Shown piece by piece: positions 42,616 through 50,264 of a stretch of 50,567 nt of DNA. This DNA comes from Clostridia bacterium. GTDB taxonomy: Bacteria > Bacillota > Clostridia > Christensenellales > Aristaeellaceae. Location of the stretch: positions 1-50,567 of the forward strand of contig JAFZPI010000017.1 of assembly GCA_017552615.1 (NCBI GenBank). The letters run 5' to 3'. Position 1 is the first letter of the stretch, and each line of letters begins with the position of its first letter. The notes under the pieces are model-generated. The model was not told the DNA's origin. It was given only the letters and a program-made list of their open reading frames with translations, and made no database searches. Both the position numbers and the translations under genes were made by a program.

Positions 42616-43646
42616 AGGATCACGCCCTTTTCGCCGGAGACGATCTCGCCGACGACATACGCGCCGGGTTCGCCGTTCGCGCGGAGGATCTCCAGGGCTT
42701 TGTCCGCGTCGATCTTTGCGACCGTGACGGTCATCCCGATGCCCATGTTGTAGGTGTTGAACATATCACGTTCTGGAACATTGCCTTCTTTGGCAATCAG
42801 GTCAAAGATTGCGAGGGTGCGAATGGCAGCTTTTTCGATCTTTGCAGTGCAGCCGTCGGGGAGCGTCCTCGGGATGTTTTCGAAATATCCGCCGCCGGTG
42901 ATGTGACAGATGCCACGGGGCTGGACGGTCTTCAGCAAGGCGAGAACGGGCTTGACATAGATTTTCGTGGGGGTCAGGAGGGTATCCCAGAGGGGCTTTT
43001 CCAGTTCAGCGTATTGCTTGTTTTCCCCGTCTTCTCCGATCCCGAACACTTTGCGGATCAGGGAGAAACCATTGGAATGCGCGCCGGAGGAAGGCAGGGC
43101 GATGATGACATCCCCGGGGCGGGTGGTCTCGTGGTCGATCATCCGCTCGTGGTCAACCAGCCCTACAGCAAAGCCCGCGAGGTCGTATTCGTCCGCAGGC
43201 ATCATGCCGGGATGCTCCGCGGTCTCGCCGCCGACGAGGGCGCAGCCGGCCTCGACGCAGCCGTCCGCGACACCCTTCACGATGGCCTCGATGACCTCCG
43301 GGGTGTTTTTTCCGCAAGCGATGTAGTCGAGGAAGAACAGCGGGGTCGCGCCGCAGCAGATCACGTCGTTGACGCACATGGCCACGCAGTCGATGCCCAC
43401 GGTGTCATGCTTGTTCATAAGGAAAGCCAGCTTTAGCTTGGTGCCGACGCCGTCGGTGCCGGAGACCAGCACGGGATCCTTCATGCCGCTGAGCTCGGGG
43501 CGGAAGACCCCGCCGAAGCCGCCGATACCCACGAGGGCGCCGGGGATCGAGGTGCGGGCGACATGGGACTTGATCAGTTCTACGGAACGGTATCCCGCGG
43601 TGATGTCCACACCCGCGGCCTTGTAGCTTGCGCTCTCACTCTTCAC
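42609..43646 (-). CDS. purM: Phosphoribosylformylglycinamidine cyclo-ligase (AIR synthetase)
   Basis: A 345-residue AIR synthetase, with SYKAAGVDITAGYRSV at the N-terminus, DPVLVSGTDGVGTKLKLAF, GGETAEHPGMMPADEYDLAG and HITGGGYFENIPR, all PurM hallmarks. It starts with GTG at 43646, overlapping the purF stop by 11 bp, with GAGGA 9 bp upstream. Confidence 0.97.
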   Translation of the reverse strand: MKSESASYKAAGVDITAGYRSVELIKSHVARTSIPGALVGIGGFGGVFRPELSGMKDPVLVSGTDGVGTKLKLAFLMNKHDTVGIDCVAMCVNDVICCGATPLFFLDYIACGKNTPEVIEAIVKGVADGCVEAGCALVGGETAEHPGMMPADEYDLAGFAVGLVDHERMIDHETTRPGDVIIALPSSGAHSNGFSLIRKVFGIGEDGENKQYAELEKPLWDTLLTPTKIYVKPVLALLKTVQPRGICHITGGGYFENIPRTLPDGCTAKIEKAAIRTLAIFDLIAKEGNVPERDMFNTYNMGIGMTVTVAKIDADKALEILRANGEPGAYVVGEIVSGEKGVILC

Positions 43647-45084
43647 GATTCTCGTCCTCCCGTCTCGTCAGCGGAATCTCAAAGCGGTGCTTGGTCATGC
43701 GGACAGGGGCCGGAACGGGGTATTCACCGCTGAAGCAGCCCTTGCACATGGGCAGGTGCACATCGCCGGTCAGTTTGTCGAGGTCTTCCATTTGCAGGAA
43801 GCCGATGGAGTCAGCGCCGATGATCTTGCCGATCTCTTCTTCCGTATGCTGGTTGGCGATCAGGGCCTCTTCATTGTCGATGTCGGTGCCGAAGTAGCAG
43901 GCGTGGCGGAAGGGCGGCGCGGAGAAGATCACGTGCACTTCCTGCGCACCGGCCTCGCGGAGGATCCGAACGACGCGGGCGGAAGTCGTGCCGCGAACGA
44001 TGGAGTCGTCCACGAGGACGACGCGCTTGTCCTTCACGGTGGCAGTGACGGCGTTGAGTTTGATGCGGACGCTTGCTGCGCGCTGGGTCTGTTCCGGCTG
44101 GATGAAGGTCCGGCCGATGTACTTGTTCTTGATCAGGCCGATGCCGTAGGGGATGCCGCTCTCGTAGCTGTAGCCCAGGGCGGCGTCGAGGCCGGAGTCC
44201 GGCGCGCCGATGACCACGTCGGCATCCACGGGGTGGGATTTCGCCAGCAGGCGGCCGGCGCGGATGCGGGCCTCGTGGACCGAGACTCCGTCCACGACGG
44301 AGTCCGGACGGGCAAAGTAGATGTACTCAAAGACGCAGAGGCCTTTCCTGTCCGATTCCAGCGGCGGCCAGGCGGTGATGCCGTCTTTGGTGACGACGAC
44401 CATTTCGCCGGGCAGGATATCGCGGATGAATTGGGCGCCGATGGCGTCGAGCGCGCAGGTCTCGCTCGCGAAGACGATGTCCTCCCCGATCTGGCCCATG
44501 CACAGGGGGCGGAAGCCGTGCGGGTCACGGGCGGCGACGAGCTTGGTGGCACTCATGGCAACGAGGGAGTAGGCGCCTTCAATGATCTCCATGGAAGCGC
44601 GGATGGCGGCCTCGATGGAAGAGGTGCGCAGGCGCTGCTGGGTGATCGTGTACGCGATGACCTCGCTGTCGGTGGTGGTGTGGAAGATCGCACCGGCCAT
44701 CTCGTAGCGTTCGCGCAGGAAGGCGGCGTTGGTCAGGTTACCGTTGTGGCACAGGGCCATCGCACCTTTCAGGTGGTTGACCAGCAGGGGCTGGGCATTG
44801 GCGCTGTTCAGGGTGCCTGTGGTGCCGTAGCGGCAATGGCCCACAGCCATCTCGCCCTCGGTCATCTTGCTCATGCGGTCGCGGGTGAAGACATCGGTCA
44901 CCAGGCCCACGTCCTTATAGCAGGAGATGACCCCGTCATGGTTGACGGCGATGCCGCAGCTCTCCTGGCCGCGGTGCTGGAGGGCATAAAGGGCGTGGTA
45001 GGTCTCGTCGATGACGCCGTCACCGCTGCGGCGGTAGATGCCGAAGACGCCGCATTCCTCGTGGAGCTTGTCGGACTGGATCAT
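43636..45084 (-). CDS. purF: Amidophosphoribosyltransferase
   Basis: A 482-residue first enzyme of the pathway, making phosphoribosylamine from PRPP and glutamine. A ten-residue propeptide (MIQSDKLHEE) precedes the nucleophile Cys11 in CGVFGIY, so it is processed like the B. subtilis enzyme. The PRPP loop is VVLVDDSIVRGTT. Four cysteines lie at the places that bind a [4Fe-4S] cluster in B. subtilis PurF (LCVFEYIYF, HACYFGTDI and MCKGCFSGEYP), suggesting an oxygen-sensitive enzyme that suits an anaerobe. Confidence 0.96.
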   Translation of the reverse strand: MIQSDKLHEECGVFGIYRRSGDGVIDETYHALYALQHRGQESCGIAVNHDGVISCYKDVGLVTDVFTRDRMSKMTEGEMAVGHCRYGTTGTLNSANAQPLLVNHLKGAMALCHNGNLTNAAFLRERYEMAGAIFHTTTDSEVIAYTITQQRLRTSSIEAAIRASMEIIEGAYSLVAMSATKLVAARDPHGFRPLCMGQIGEDIVFASETCALDAIGAQFIRDILPGEMVVVTKDGITAWPPLESDRKGLCVFEYIYFARPDSVVDGVSVHEARIRAGRLLAKSHPVDADVVIGAPDSGLDAALGYSYESGIPYGIGLIKNKYIGRTFIQPEQTQRAASVRIKLNAVTATVKDKRVVLVDDSIVRGTTSARVVRILREAGAQEVHVIFSAPPFRHACYFGTDIDNEEALIANQHTEEEIGKIIGADSIGFLQMEDLDKLTGDVHLPMCKGCFSGEYPVPAPVRMTKHRFEIPLTRREDENREE

Positions 45085-45165
45085 ACAGTTTGTACCTCAC
45101 ATTCTCTGAGAAACAATGCCCCGCTTGTCCGGCTGAAAGGTCAGGCAGGCGGGGAAAGAAAGGGC

Positions 45166-45876
45166 TTACTCGCCCAGCAGGCGGTGGCTGATTTCCTGGT
45201 AGGCCTCTTCCACGCCGCCCAGGTCGCGGCGGAAGCGGTCCTTATCCAGCTTCTCATGCGTGCGGGAATCCCAGAACCGGCAGGTGTCCGGGCTGATCTC
45301 GTCTGCGAGGACCAGCTGGCCGTCATTGGTGATGCCGAACTCCAGCTTGAAGTCGATCAGGTCGATGTTCAGCGGGCGGAAATACTGGATCAGCAGGTCG
45401 TTGATTTTCAGGGCGTAGGCCGCGATATCTTTCATGGTCTGGTCGTCGGCCCAGCCCATGGCGGCGATGTGATACTCGTTGACCATCGGATCGCCGAGCT
45501 CATCGTTCTTGTAGCAGTATTCCAGCACGGTCCTGCGCAGCGGGGTGCCCTCGGGCAGGCCCAGGCGCTTGGAAAGGCTGCCGGCGGCGACGTTGCGCAC
45601 GATGACTTCCAGCGGCACGATGTTGACCTTCTTCACCAGAGTCTCGCGGTCTGAGATCTCCTCGATGAAGTGGGTCGGAACGCCGTTCTTCTCCAGCATC
45701 TGCATCAGGAAGTTGGTCATGCGGTTGTTGATGGCACCCTTGCCCTCAATGGTGCCTTTCTTCAGGCCATTGAAAGCGGTCGCGTCGTCCTTGTAGGATA
45801 CCAGTACGACATTCGGGTCGTCCATGGCAAACACTTTCTTGGCTTTGCCCTCATAGAGCTGTTCGAGTTTCTTCAT
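45166..45876 (-). CDS. purC: SAICAR synthetase
   Basis: A 236-residue phosphoribosylaminoimidazole-succinocarboxamide synthase. [49 protein letters not shown] and [13 protein letters not shown] are diagnostic. CAGGAGGAAG precedes the ATG. The ~200 bp gap to purE is occupied by palindromic repeats, and a GC hairpin (CCCCGC/GCGGGG) lies between it and purF. Confidence 0.97.
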   Translation of the reverse strand: MKKLEQLYEGKAKKVFAMDDPNVVLVSYKDDATAFNGLKKGTIEGKGAINNRMTNFLMQMLEKNGVPTHFIEEISDRETLVKKVNIVPLEVIVRNVAAGSLSKRLGLPEGTPLRRTVLEYCYKNDELGDPMVNEYHIAAMGWADDQTMKDIAAYALKINDLLIQYFRPLNIDLIDFKLEFGITNDGQLVLADEISPDTCRFWDSRTHEKLDKDRFRRDLGGVEEAYQEISHRLLGE

Positions 45877-45924
45877 AAATAGCTTCCTCCTGTACCTAAA
45901 GGTGTAAGTCTGTCAATGATCTAT

Positions 45925-46082
45925 AGGCTCCCCATCGCAATGGGGAGCTCCCGCGAAGCGGGTGAGGGGTACCCCTCTGGCCTGCGGGCCACCTCCCCAC
46001 TGCGGTGGGGAGGCAAGGGTTTTGTATGGTTTCCTTAGGCTCCCCATCGCAATGGGGAGCTCCCGCGAAGCGGGTGAGGGGT
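45925..46082 (+). repeat. Duplicated palindromic repeat between purE and purC
   Basis: An identical 46 bp unit occurs twice in direct orientation (45925-45970 and 46037-46082). Each contains GGCTCCCCATCGCAATGGGGAGC and CCCGCGAAGCGGG hairpins. Between them lies an inverted, related unit (ACCCCTCTGG... CCTCCCCACTGCGGTGGGGAGG). The second copy ends 1 bp before the purE stop. Confidence 0.88.
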
Positions 46083-46083
46083 C

Positions 46084-46572
46084 TTACAGTTCGATATTCA
46101 GCGCCGCGTCTTTTTCAAGGACCTTTTTGGTCTGTTTGGCGCGAAGGTCAGCGAGTTTTCCGGCCAGCGCTTCGTCCGAGACTGCCAGTATTTGGGCAGC
46201 GAGCAGGGCCGCATTGGCAGCGCCGTCGATGGCGACCGTGGCGACCGGCATGCCCGAGGGCATCTGGACGGTGGAGAGCAGGGCGTCCAGGCCGTCGAGG
46301 GTCGAGGACTTGACCGGGATGCCGATGACCGGAAGCGTGGTCCGGGCCGCCAGGGCACCTGCCAGGTGAGCTGCTTTACCCGCTGCGGCAATCAGAACGC
46401 CGAAGCCATTTTCCCGGGCCGATTTGGCAAAGTCCGCCGCCGCGTCCGGGGTGCGATGGGCGGAGTAGACATGGGCTTCGAAGGGAATTTCCAGCACCTT
46501 CAGCTGCTCAAAGCAGGGGCGCAGAGCCGGGAGGTCACTGTCCGAACCCATGATGACCGCAACTTTCCGCAT
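46084..46572 (-). CDS. purE: 5-(carboxyamino)imidazole ribonucleotide mutase / AIR carboxylase
   Basis: A 162-residue Pur[43 protein letters not shown] and [10 protein letters not shown] are visible. No purK lies in the operon. It could be a class II enzyme carboxylating AIR directly, or purK may lie elsewhere; the sequence features separating the classes were not resolved by eye. The ATG at 46572 is chosen over 46581 because AAAGGA sits 8 bp before it. It is the first gene of the operon. Confidence 0.95.
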   Translation of the reverse strand: MRKVAVIMGSDSDLPALRPCFEQLKVLEIPFEAHVYSAHRTPDAAADFAKSARENGFGVLIAAAGKAAHLAGALAARTTLPVIGIPVKSSTLDGLDALLSTVQMPSGMPVATVAIDGAANAALLAAQILAVSDEALAGKLADLRAKQTKKVLEKDAALNIEL

Positions 46573-46581
46573 GGCAATCAT

Positions 46582-46604
46582 CCTTTCGCGACAAGCGAAA
46601 AAGG
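46582..46604 (-). promoter_or_regulatory. Hairpin occluding the purE ribosome binding site
   Basis: In the transcript CCTTTTTCGC-TTGTC-GCGAAAGG folds with a 2 nt bulge and its 3' arm contains the AAAGGA ribosome binding site. It may lower purE translation. It is not a recognisable purine riboswitch. Confidence 0.4.
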
Positions 46605-46700
46605 CCGGACAATCCTGTCGTGCCCCGCCTCGCTGTTGCCCGAAAAAGCCAGCCGCGCGCCTGTTTTCCGAAGCATGATCCGCATCGCGCGATCACCGCC

Positions 46701-46742
46701 TTTCCGAACATTACATCTCATTTTATGCGAAAAGTTCGGAAC
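46701..46742 (-). promoter_or_regulatory. Paired PurBox-like operator (PurR)
   Basis: Two inverted sites match the Gram-positive PurBox core CCGAAC: TTTCCGAACATT on the plus strand (46701-46712) and its opposite, AAAGTTCGGAACT (46731-46743). The cores are 24 bp apart, similar to the paired boxes of the B. subtilis pur operon. One lies in the promoter spacer and the other downstream of the -10. A further palindrome CGAACGTTCG occurs at 46874-46883. Confidence 0.72.
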
Positions 46743-46748
46743 TGTCAA
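46720..46748 (-). promoter_or_regulatory. sigma-A promoter of the purine operon
   Basis: Minus strand TTGACA (46743-46748), 17 bp spacer, TAAAAT (46720-46725), leaving a leader of about 140 nt before purE. Confidence 0.87.
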
Positions 46749-46944
46749 GCCCTCGGAGGAAACTTTTCACAAGGCGAAAAATGCCAGAAACCGCGATGGA
46801 ATATCCGGCTGAATCTTTGACAAATACAACATCATCTGTATTCTGCTGATCCAATAATACGGATCAGAAAATACGAACGTTCGGATTTTGTCGGATTCTT
46901 GAAGACTTCTTGAAAACTTTGATATAACCCTTGAAAATCCGCCA

Positions 46945-46972
46945 TTGACAAAGACTGAAATTGTGCTATAAT
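46945..46972 (+). promoter_or_regulatory. sigma-A promoter of the tRNA array
   Basis: TTGACA (46945-46950), 16 bp spacer, TATAAT (46967-46972), both perfect, about 55 bp upstream of tRNA-Arg. The rest of the 46573-47028 gap holds the pur control region and no gene. Confidence 0.9.
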
Positions 46973-47028
46973 CCATATCCGTCAGCATCCGTGCTGACGC
47001 GCTGGGAAGGGACTGGCGGCCAGGTCGT

Positions 47029-47102
<74 letters not shown>

Positions 47103-47108
47103 CGTTGT

Positions 47109-47184
47109 GGTGGGTATAGTTCAGTGGTAGAGCGTCAGATTGTGGCTCTGAATGGCGTGGGTTCGAGTCCCACTACTCACCCCA
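47109..47184 (+). tRNA. tRNA-His (anticodon GTG)
   Basis: Acceptor GTGGGTA/TACTCAC, anticodon loop TTGTGGC (GTG), discriminator C73 paired with the extra G(-1) at 47109 that is the identity element of tRNA-His. CCA is encoded (47182-47184). Confidence 0.95.
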
Positions 47185-47224
47185 TCTTTCCGGTCTGCTG
47201 CCAGAGGCAGATGTTAACCTGCGT

Positions 47225-47296
47225 TGGGGTGTAGCCAAGCGGTAAGGCAGGGGACTTTGACTCCCCGACGCGCAGGTTCGATTCCTGCCACCCCAG
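47225..47296 (+). tRNA. tRNA-Gln (anticodon TTG)
   Basis: Acceptor TGGGGTG/CACCCCA with a U1-A72 pair as usual for tRNA-Gln, anticodon stem GGGGA/TCCCC and loop CTTTGAC (TTG), discriminator G. CCA is not encoded. Confidence 0.95.
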
Positions 47297-47303
47297 TCTG
47301 CGT

Positions 47304-47376
47304 GACCCATTAGCTCAGTTGGCAGAGCACTTGACTTTTAATCAAGGTGTCTGGAGTTCGAATCTCCAATGGGTCA
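47304..47376 (+). tRNA. tRNA-Lys (anticodon TTT)
   Basis: Acceptor GACCCAT/ATGGGTC, anticodon stem CTTGA/TCAAG with loop CTTTTAA (TTT), discriminator A. Only 7 bp separate it from tRNA-Gln. Confidence 0.96.
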
Positions 47377-47396
47377 TACCCATCTGCCTCTGGTAT

Positions 47397-47477
<81 letters not shown>

Positions 47478-47485
47478 TTCCATCT

Positions 47486-47561
47486 GCGGTAGTAGCTCAG
47501 TTGGTAGAGCGCCACCTTGCCAAGGTGGAGGTCGCGAGTCCGAGCCTCGTCTACCGCTCCA
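47486..47561 (+). tRNA. tRNA-Gly (anticodon GCC) with unusual T-loop
   Basis: Acceptor GCGGTAG/CTACCGC, anticodon stem CCACC/GGTGG with loop TTGCCAA (GCC), encoded CCA (47559-47561). The T-loop reads TCCGAGC rather than TTCGAGC, so the normally pseudouridylated U55 is C. Confidence 0.93.
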
Positions 47562-47571
47562 TTTTCGTTTT

Positions 47572-47642
<71 letters not shown>

Positions 47643-47743
47643 TTTCGTTTGTTTTGGCGGGCTGACGTGTGGCTGATCGTTATGAAAATATGGGTAAATG
47701 TATAAGATTTTGCCACTTGGAGGGGCGGTAAAATCTGGTAAGT

Positions 47744-47778
47744 CTTTGTAAGCCCTTGTAAATAAAGGGCTTACAAAG
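47744..47778. terminator. Perfect hairpin between the tRNA array and the integrase remnant
   Basis: A 14 bp uninterrupted stem CTTTGTAAGCCCTT / AAGGGCTTACAAAG with a 7 nt loop between converging transcription units. No clear T-run follows on either side, so it may be a terminator-like structure or part of an element boundary. Confidence 0.5.
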
Positions 47779-47844
47779 TTCAAAAAGGGCGAAATCGGAG
47801 GGACTTGCCCCTTGCATAGAGATGAATAATGCGTTATTCAACTC

Positions 47845-48639
47845 TTAGCTTGCGACATACAAATCGGTCAGTTTTTCACCCGCTTTTGCAATCTGTTCCT
47901 GCTGAGCATGAGCATAGCGATTGAGCGTTATATCACACTTTGAGTGCCCGGCGATAGATTGCAGAGTTTTCGGATCAAGGAAAACTGACGACATGGTGAT
48001 AAAGGTATGCCGGAACACATGAGCGGTTGCGCCGTAGAGGTTGATCCGCTCTTTAATTTTGTCATACAGCCACTGATAGGCTCGCTTTGTGCATGGAGCA
48101 TCACCATCGCCGATCAGGAAGCATCCTACTGCCTGACTTTGGGCCTCAAGCAATACATCTTTAAGTGGTGGTAGGATCGGAATCACCCGAAAACCTGCTT
48201 TGCTCTTCGGCGCTTTGAGTGAAGGATTGTTGTTGTCTGGGAAGTCGGCAGACTGTACCACGTGTATCAGCCCACCAGCTAGATCAACGTTCTTCCATTC
48301 CAAAGCAAGGATTTCACCCCGGCGCATTCCGGTATACAAGAGCAGCGAAAGCAGAAGTCTCTCCTGGAGTTTCAACTCCGGCATTTGTTGACAGATATTC
48401 TGGACTTGAACTGAGGTCAGAGCTTTCCTGGGATTTTCTCCACCACGAATGACAAGTCGTTTGCTGGTCATCACATTTCGCACAACGAGATCATCTTCCA
48501 GCGCGCTTTCAAAGATACTGTTCAGAAGATACCGAATGTGCTTGTTTGTTGATTGAGAGAGTTCTGATTTCGTGTTGAAGAACTGTTGTACGTCAGAGAC
48601 TGTGATCTCGTTTATTGGCGTCAAGGTTGGAGATATCAT
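47845..48639 (-). pseudogene. int: Tyrosine recombinase (phage/ICE integrase), N-terminally truncated
   Basis: 264 residues containing a complete catalytic domain: Arg in YTGMRRGEIL, a Lys in the following beta-strand region, HVFRHTF (His-x-x-Arg), AGHSKCD and the nucleophile Tyr in LNRYAHA. It begins in the core-binding domain (ITVSDVQQFF), whereas related integrases have another ~100-130 residues with an arm-binding domain ahead. No such sequence occurs upstream in any frame, and the ATG at 48639 has no good ribosome binding site. It lies about 200 bp beyond the 3' end of tRNA-Gly(TCC), a usual integrase target. It is probably a decayed integrase rather than an active one. Confidence 0.82.
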
Positions 48640-48736
48640 TGTTTACACACTGAGACTTACTACTTTGGTTATTATGCTGTTCAGATGGCGACTGTGAGGT
48701 CATCTGGGTTTTGATTTGTTTGATACGGGAACTCAT
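48593..48736 (-). CDS. Small ORF with strong ribosome binding site upstream of the integrase
   Basis: A 47-residue frame (MSSRIKQIKTQMTSQS...) begins with ATG at 48736 preceded by CAGGAGGAAAAA, the best initiation signal in this area. It overlaps the start of the integrase frame by 47 bp in another frame. It is polar, Gln/Ser/Asn-rich and not recognised. It may be a leader for translational coupling, or the original start region of a gene shortened by deletion. Confidence 0.35.
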   Translation of the reverse strand: MSSRIKQIKTQMTSQSPSEQHNNQSSKSQCVNNDISNLDANKRDHSL

Positions 48737-49069
48737 TTTTTCCTCCTGTAGTGACGGGATTATATTCATTGTCTGCTGTGTGTCCGATCACACAGACAGG
48801 AAGAAAAGTGCTGCCCTATGTTCGGATCATGCTTCGCGACGGCATGACACAAGGCAGCTTTATGTGAACGTGCAGAGGATCAGTCCGCACGATAATTGGA
48901 AGATGTGTTATTTCAGACAGGTAGATAGCGCATTTCAGGACACAGGGTAACCTCTACCGAAACTAAAGTAGCAAGCAGGGCAAAGCTGTAAGATTTGCAC
49001 ATTTGCTTGTTGGAGGGCAGTGCCCCCAAGCCCCTTTTGCCAGCGCAAGCGCTGTGGTTGTAATCAGGT
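48737..49069. other. Gene-free remnant between integrase and relaxase fragments
   Basis: No supportable gene. Contains a 7 bp palindrome CTGTGTG-TCCGAT-CACACAG (48776-48795) just upstream of the small ORF on the minus strand, an operator-like position, and a longer imperfect hairpin GCTGCC/GGCAGC. Base composition is low in GC compared with the core genome. Confidence 0.4.
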
Positions 49070-49458
49070 TCACCGTTCCAGATCGTAGTGCCGATGATGG
49101 TTCTTTGGTTTTGGATCGGTATCCTGTAACAGGATTCGGAAGTTGTAGCGGATATTCTTCAGGTCCTTAATCTCCTGATTCAGTTTTTCCAGCACGGCTT
49201 TAGCTTCGATAACCTGCGTCCGGAGCGAATCGTATTCCGCGGATAACTCTTTCAGCGTCGGCATCTTCCCGCCGGCAATGTCATAGGCAGCCTGCGCATT
49301 TTTGTGCGTATCGATTACTTCCTGGTGTTCCTGATAGAATTGTTCTGACCAGCCGGACTCACGATACTGGATATAATGTAGTCCAGACGATCCTGAAAAC
49401 ACTGTGCTGCTGTTTTTCCCTGATTGATATGCAGGGACATGATTCTTGTCGTCGCCAT
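49070..49458 (-). pseudogene. Relaxase gene with large internal deletion and frameshift
   Basis: Translation from ATG 49458 (GGAGGAACC upstream) gives MATTRIMSLHINQGKTAAQC followed by FQDRLDYI, the N-terminus of Tn1549/Tn4451-type relaxases. Near 49380 the frame shifts and the sequence continues as the C-terminal part of such a protein (SGWSEQFYQEHQEVIDTHKN, KMPTLKELSAEYDSL, ending at 49070). The ~300-400 residues with the catalytic tyrosine and histidine triad between these parts are missing. It follows mobC by 18 bp, as in intact elements. Matching the fragments to this family is from memory of the family's sequence. Confidence 0.72.
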
Positions 49459-49476
49459 GGTTCCTCCGTCATGATT

Positions 49477-49863
49477 TTATTGGATCTGCTTGTGAACGTT
49501 GAAGTGTTTTACCGGATCGCTCATCCAATCGACGATCCGGATCATCACCCGGCAACAGTCTTTATACCGTTGTAGGATTTCCTCCATGTAACCGTAATCC
49601 GGTAAATCCCGCTTTCGCATGGCATTTGCGATCTGCCTCAGGTTGTTGCCAAGGTTGTTCATGAGCCGCATGCACTCGTGGAGTTCCTTTTGGTCGGTTA
49701 CAACGATATAGCCGTTCAGAATCATCTTCCGGAGGAATTCCGATCGGTTGGTGATCCCGGCTGCTTCCATCTTTTTCCGGATCAATTCGTCTTCCGCTTT
49801 CGTTACCAGGAAACCGTTTGTAACGGTCCGTTCCCGGGATGAGGCTTTGGGTGTATTCTTCAT
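49477..49863 (-). CDS. mobC: MobC-like relaxosome accessory protein
   Basis: A 128-residue protein with a ribbon-helix-helix-like N-terminus (VTNGFLVTKAEDELIRKKME, NRSEFLRKMILNGYIV) and a C-terminal MobC helix (LMNNLGNNLRQIANAMRKR). MobC proteins bind near oriT and help the relaxase nick DNA. GCGGAGGAACGA lies ahead of the ATG at 49863, and the relaxase remnant follows by 18 bp. The gene looks intact although its partner is not. Confidence 0.85.
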   Translation of the reverse strand: MKNTPKASSRERTVTNGFLVTKAEDELIRKKMEAAGITNRSEFLRKMILNGYIVVTDQKELHECMRLMNNLGNNLRQIANAMRKRDLPDYGYMEEILQRYKDCCRVMIRIVDWMSDPVKHFNVHKQIQ

Positions 49864-49884
49864 ATTCGTTCCTCCGCACTTTCG

Positions 49885-49911
49885 TACTAAATATGCTAAA
49901 TATACTAAAAA
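49885..49911 (-). repeat. Three 9 bp direct repeats just upstream of mobC
   Basis: TACTAAATA, TGCTAAATA and TACTAAAAA occur in perfect succession (49885-49911), 22 bp from the mobC start. The AT-rich iteron-like array is a candidate binding site for MobC autoregulation, or part of oriT. Confidence 0.6.
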
Positions 49912-50051
49912 GTCCCGGAGGCATCTGATTCCTCGAGCACTCTCGGGTTGACATAAATCAGGCTCGAAGGCGGCCGTCCGGCTCCGCTGTAAGCCTGCAT
50001 TTGGGTCAAGTACTTTTACGCTGTTTTTTTCAGGAAATTTGAAATTGCGCT

Positions 50052-50264
50052 TTACGATGTCGGTTCGCAAAGAGAATTTGAGCGGATCAGCTTCAAAACC
50101 TTGTCGTTCATGGTCGCTTTTCCTTTCTCGGCAAAGCGGAAGATGACCTTGTAGAGCGTCTTGCCATATCTGATGGTCATTGCTGCTTTCTGTACAGTTG
50201 CCTCTTTCTGTTCTGCTTCTATTGAAATCACCTCCCATAGGTGGCTACTACCACCTCGAAGCAT
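50052..50264 (-). CDS. TnpW-like transposon-encoded small protein
   Basis: The conserved part, AAMTIRYGKTLYKVIFRFAE then TMNDKVLKLIRSN, resembles the short TnpW proteins of Tn4451/Tn1549-type elements, whose function is unknown. The open frame can start at ATG 50264, but a textbook GGGAGG (50231-50236) sits 8 bp before codon ATA at 50222, where a Met would be expected, suggesting the natural start ATG has mutated to ATA. A start at the internal Met codon of AAMTIRY is also possible. Confidence 0.6.
   Translation of the reverse strand: MLRGGSSHLWEVISIEAEQKEATVQKAAMTIRYGKTLYKVIFRFAEKGKATMNDKVLKLIRSNSLCEPTS

Noticed and set aside
46573-46712. Purine riboswitch in the pur leader
   Set aside because: The leader has only a ribosome-binding-site hairpin; the three-way junction with its conserved loop sequences is not seen. 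Control is better explained by the PurBoxes.
46767-46988. A 73-residue minus-strand frame upstream of the purine operon
   Set aside because: It overlaps the tRNA promoter and AT-rich control DNA and lacks a ribosome binding site.
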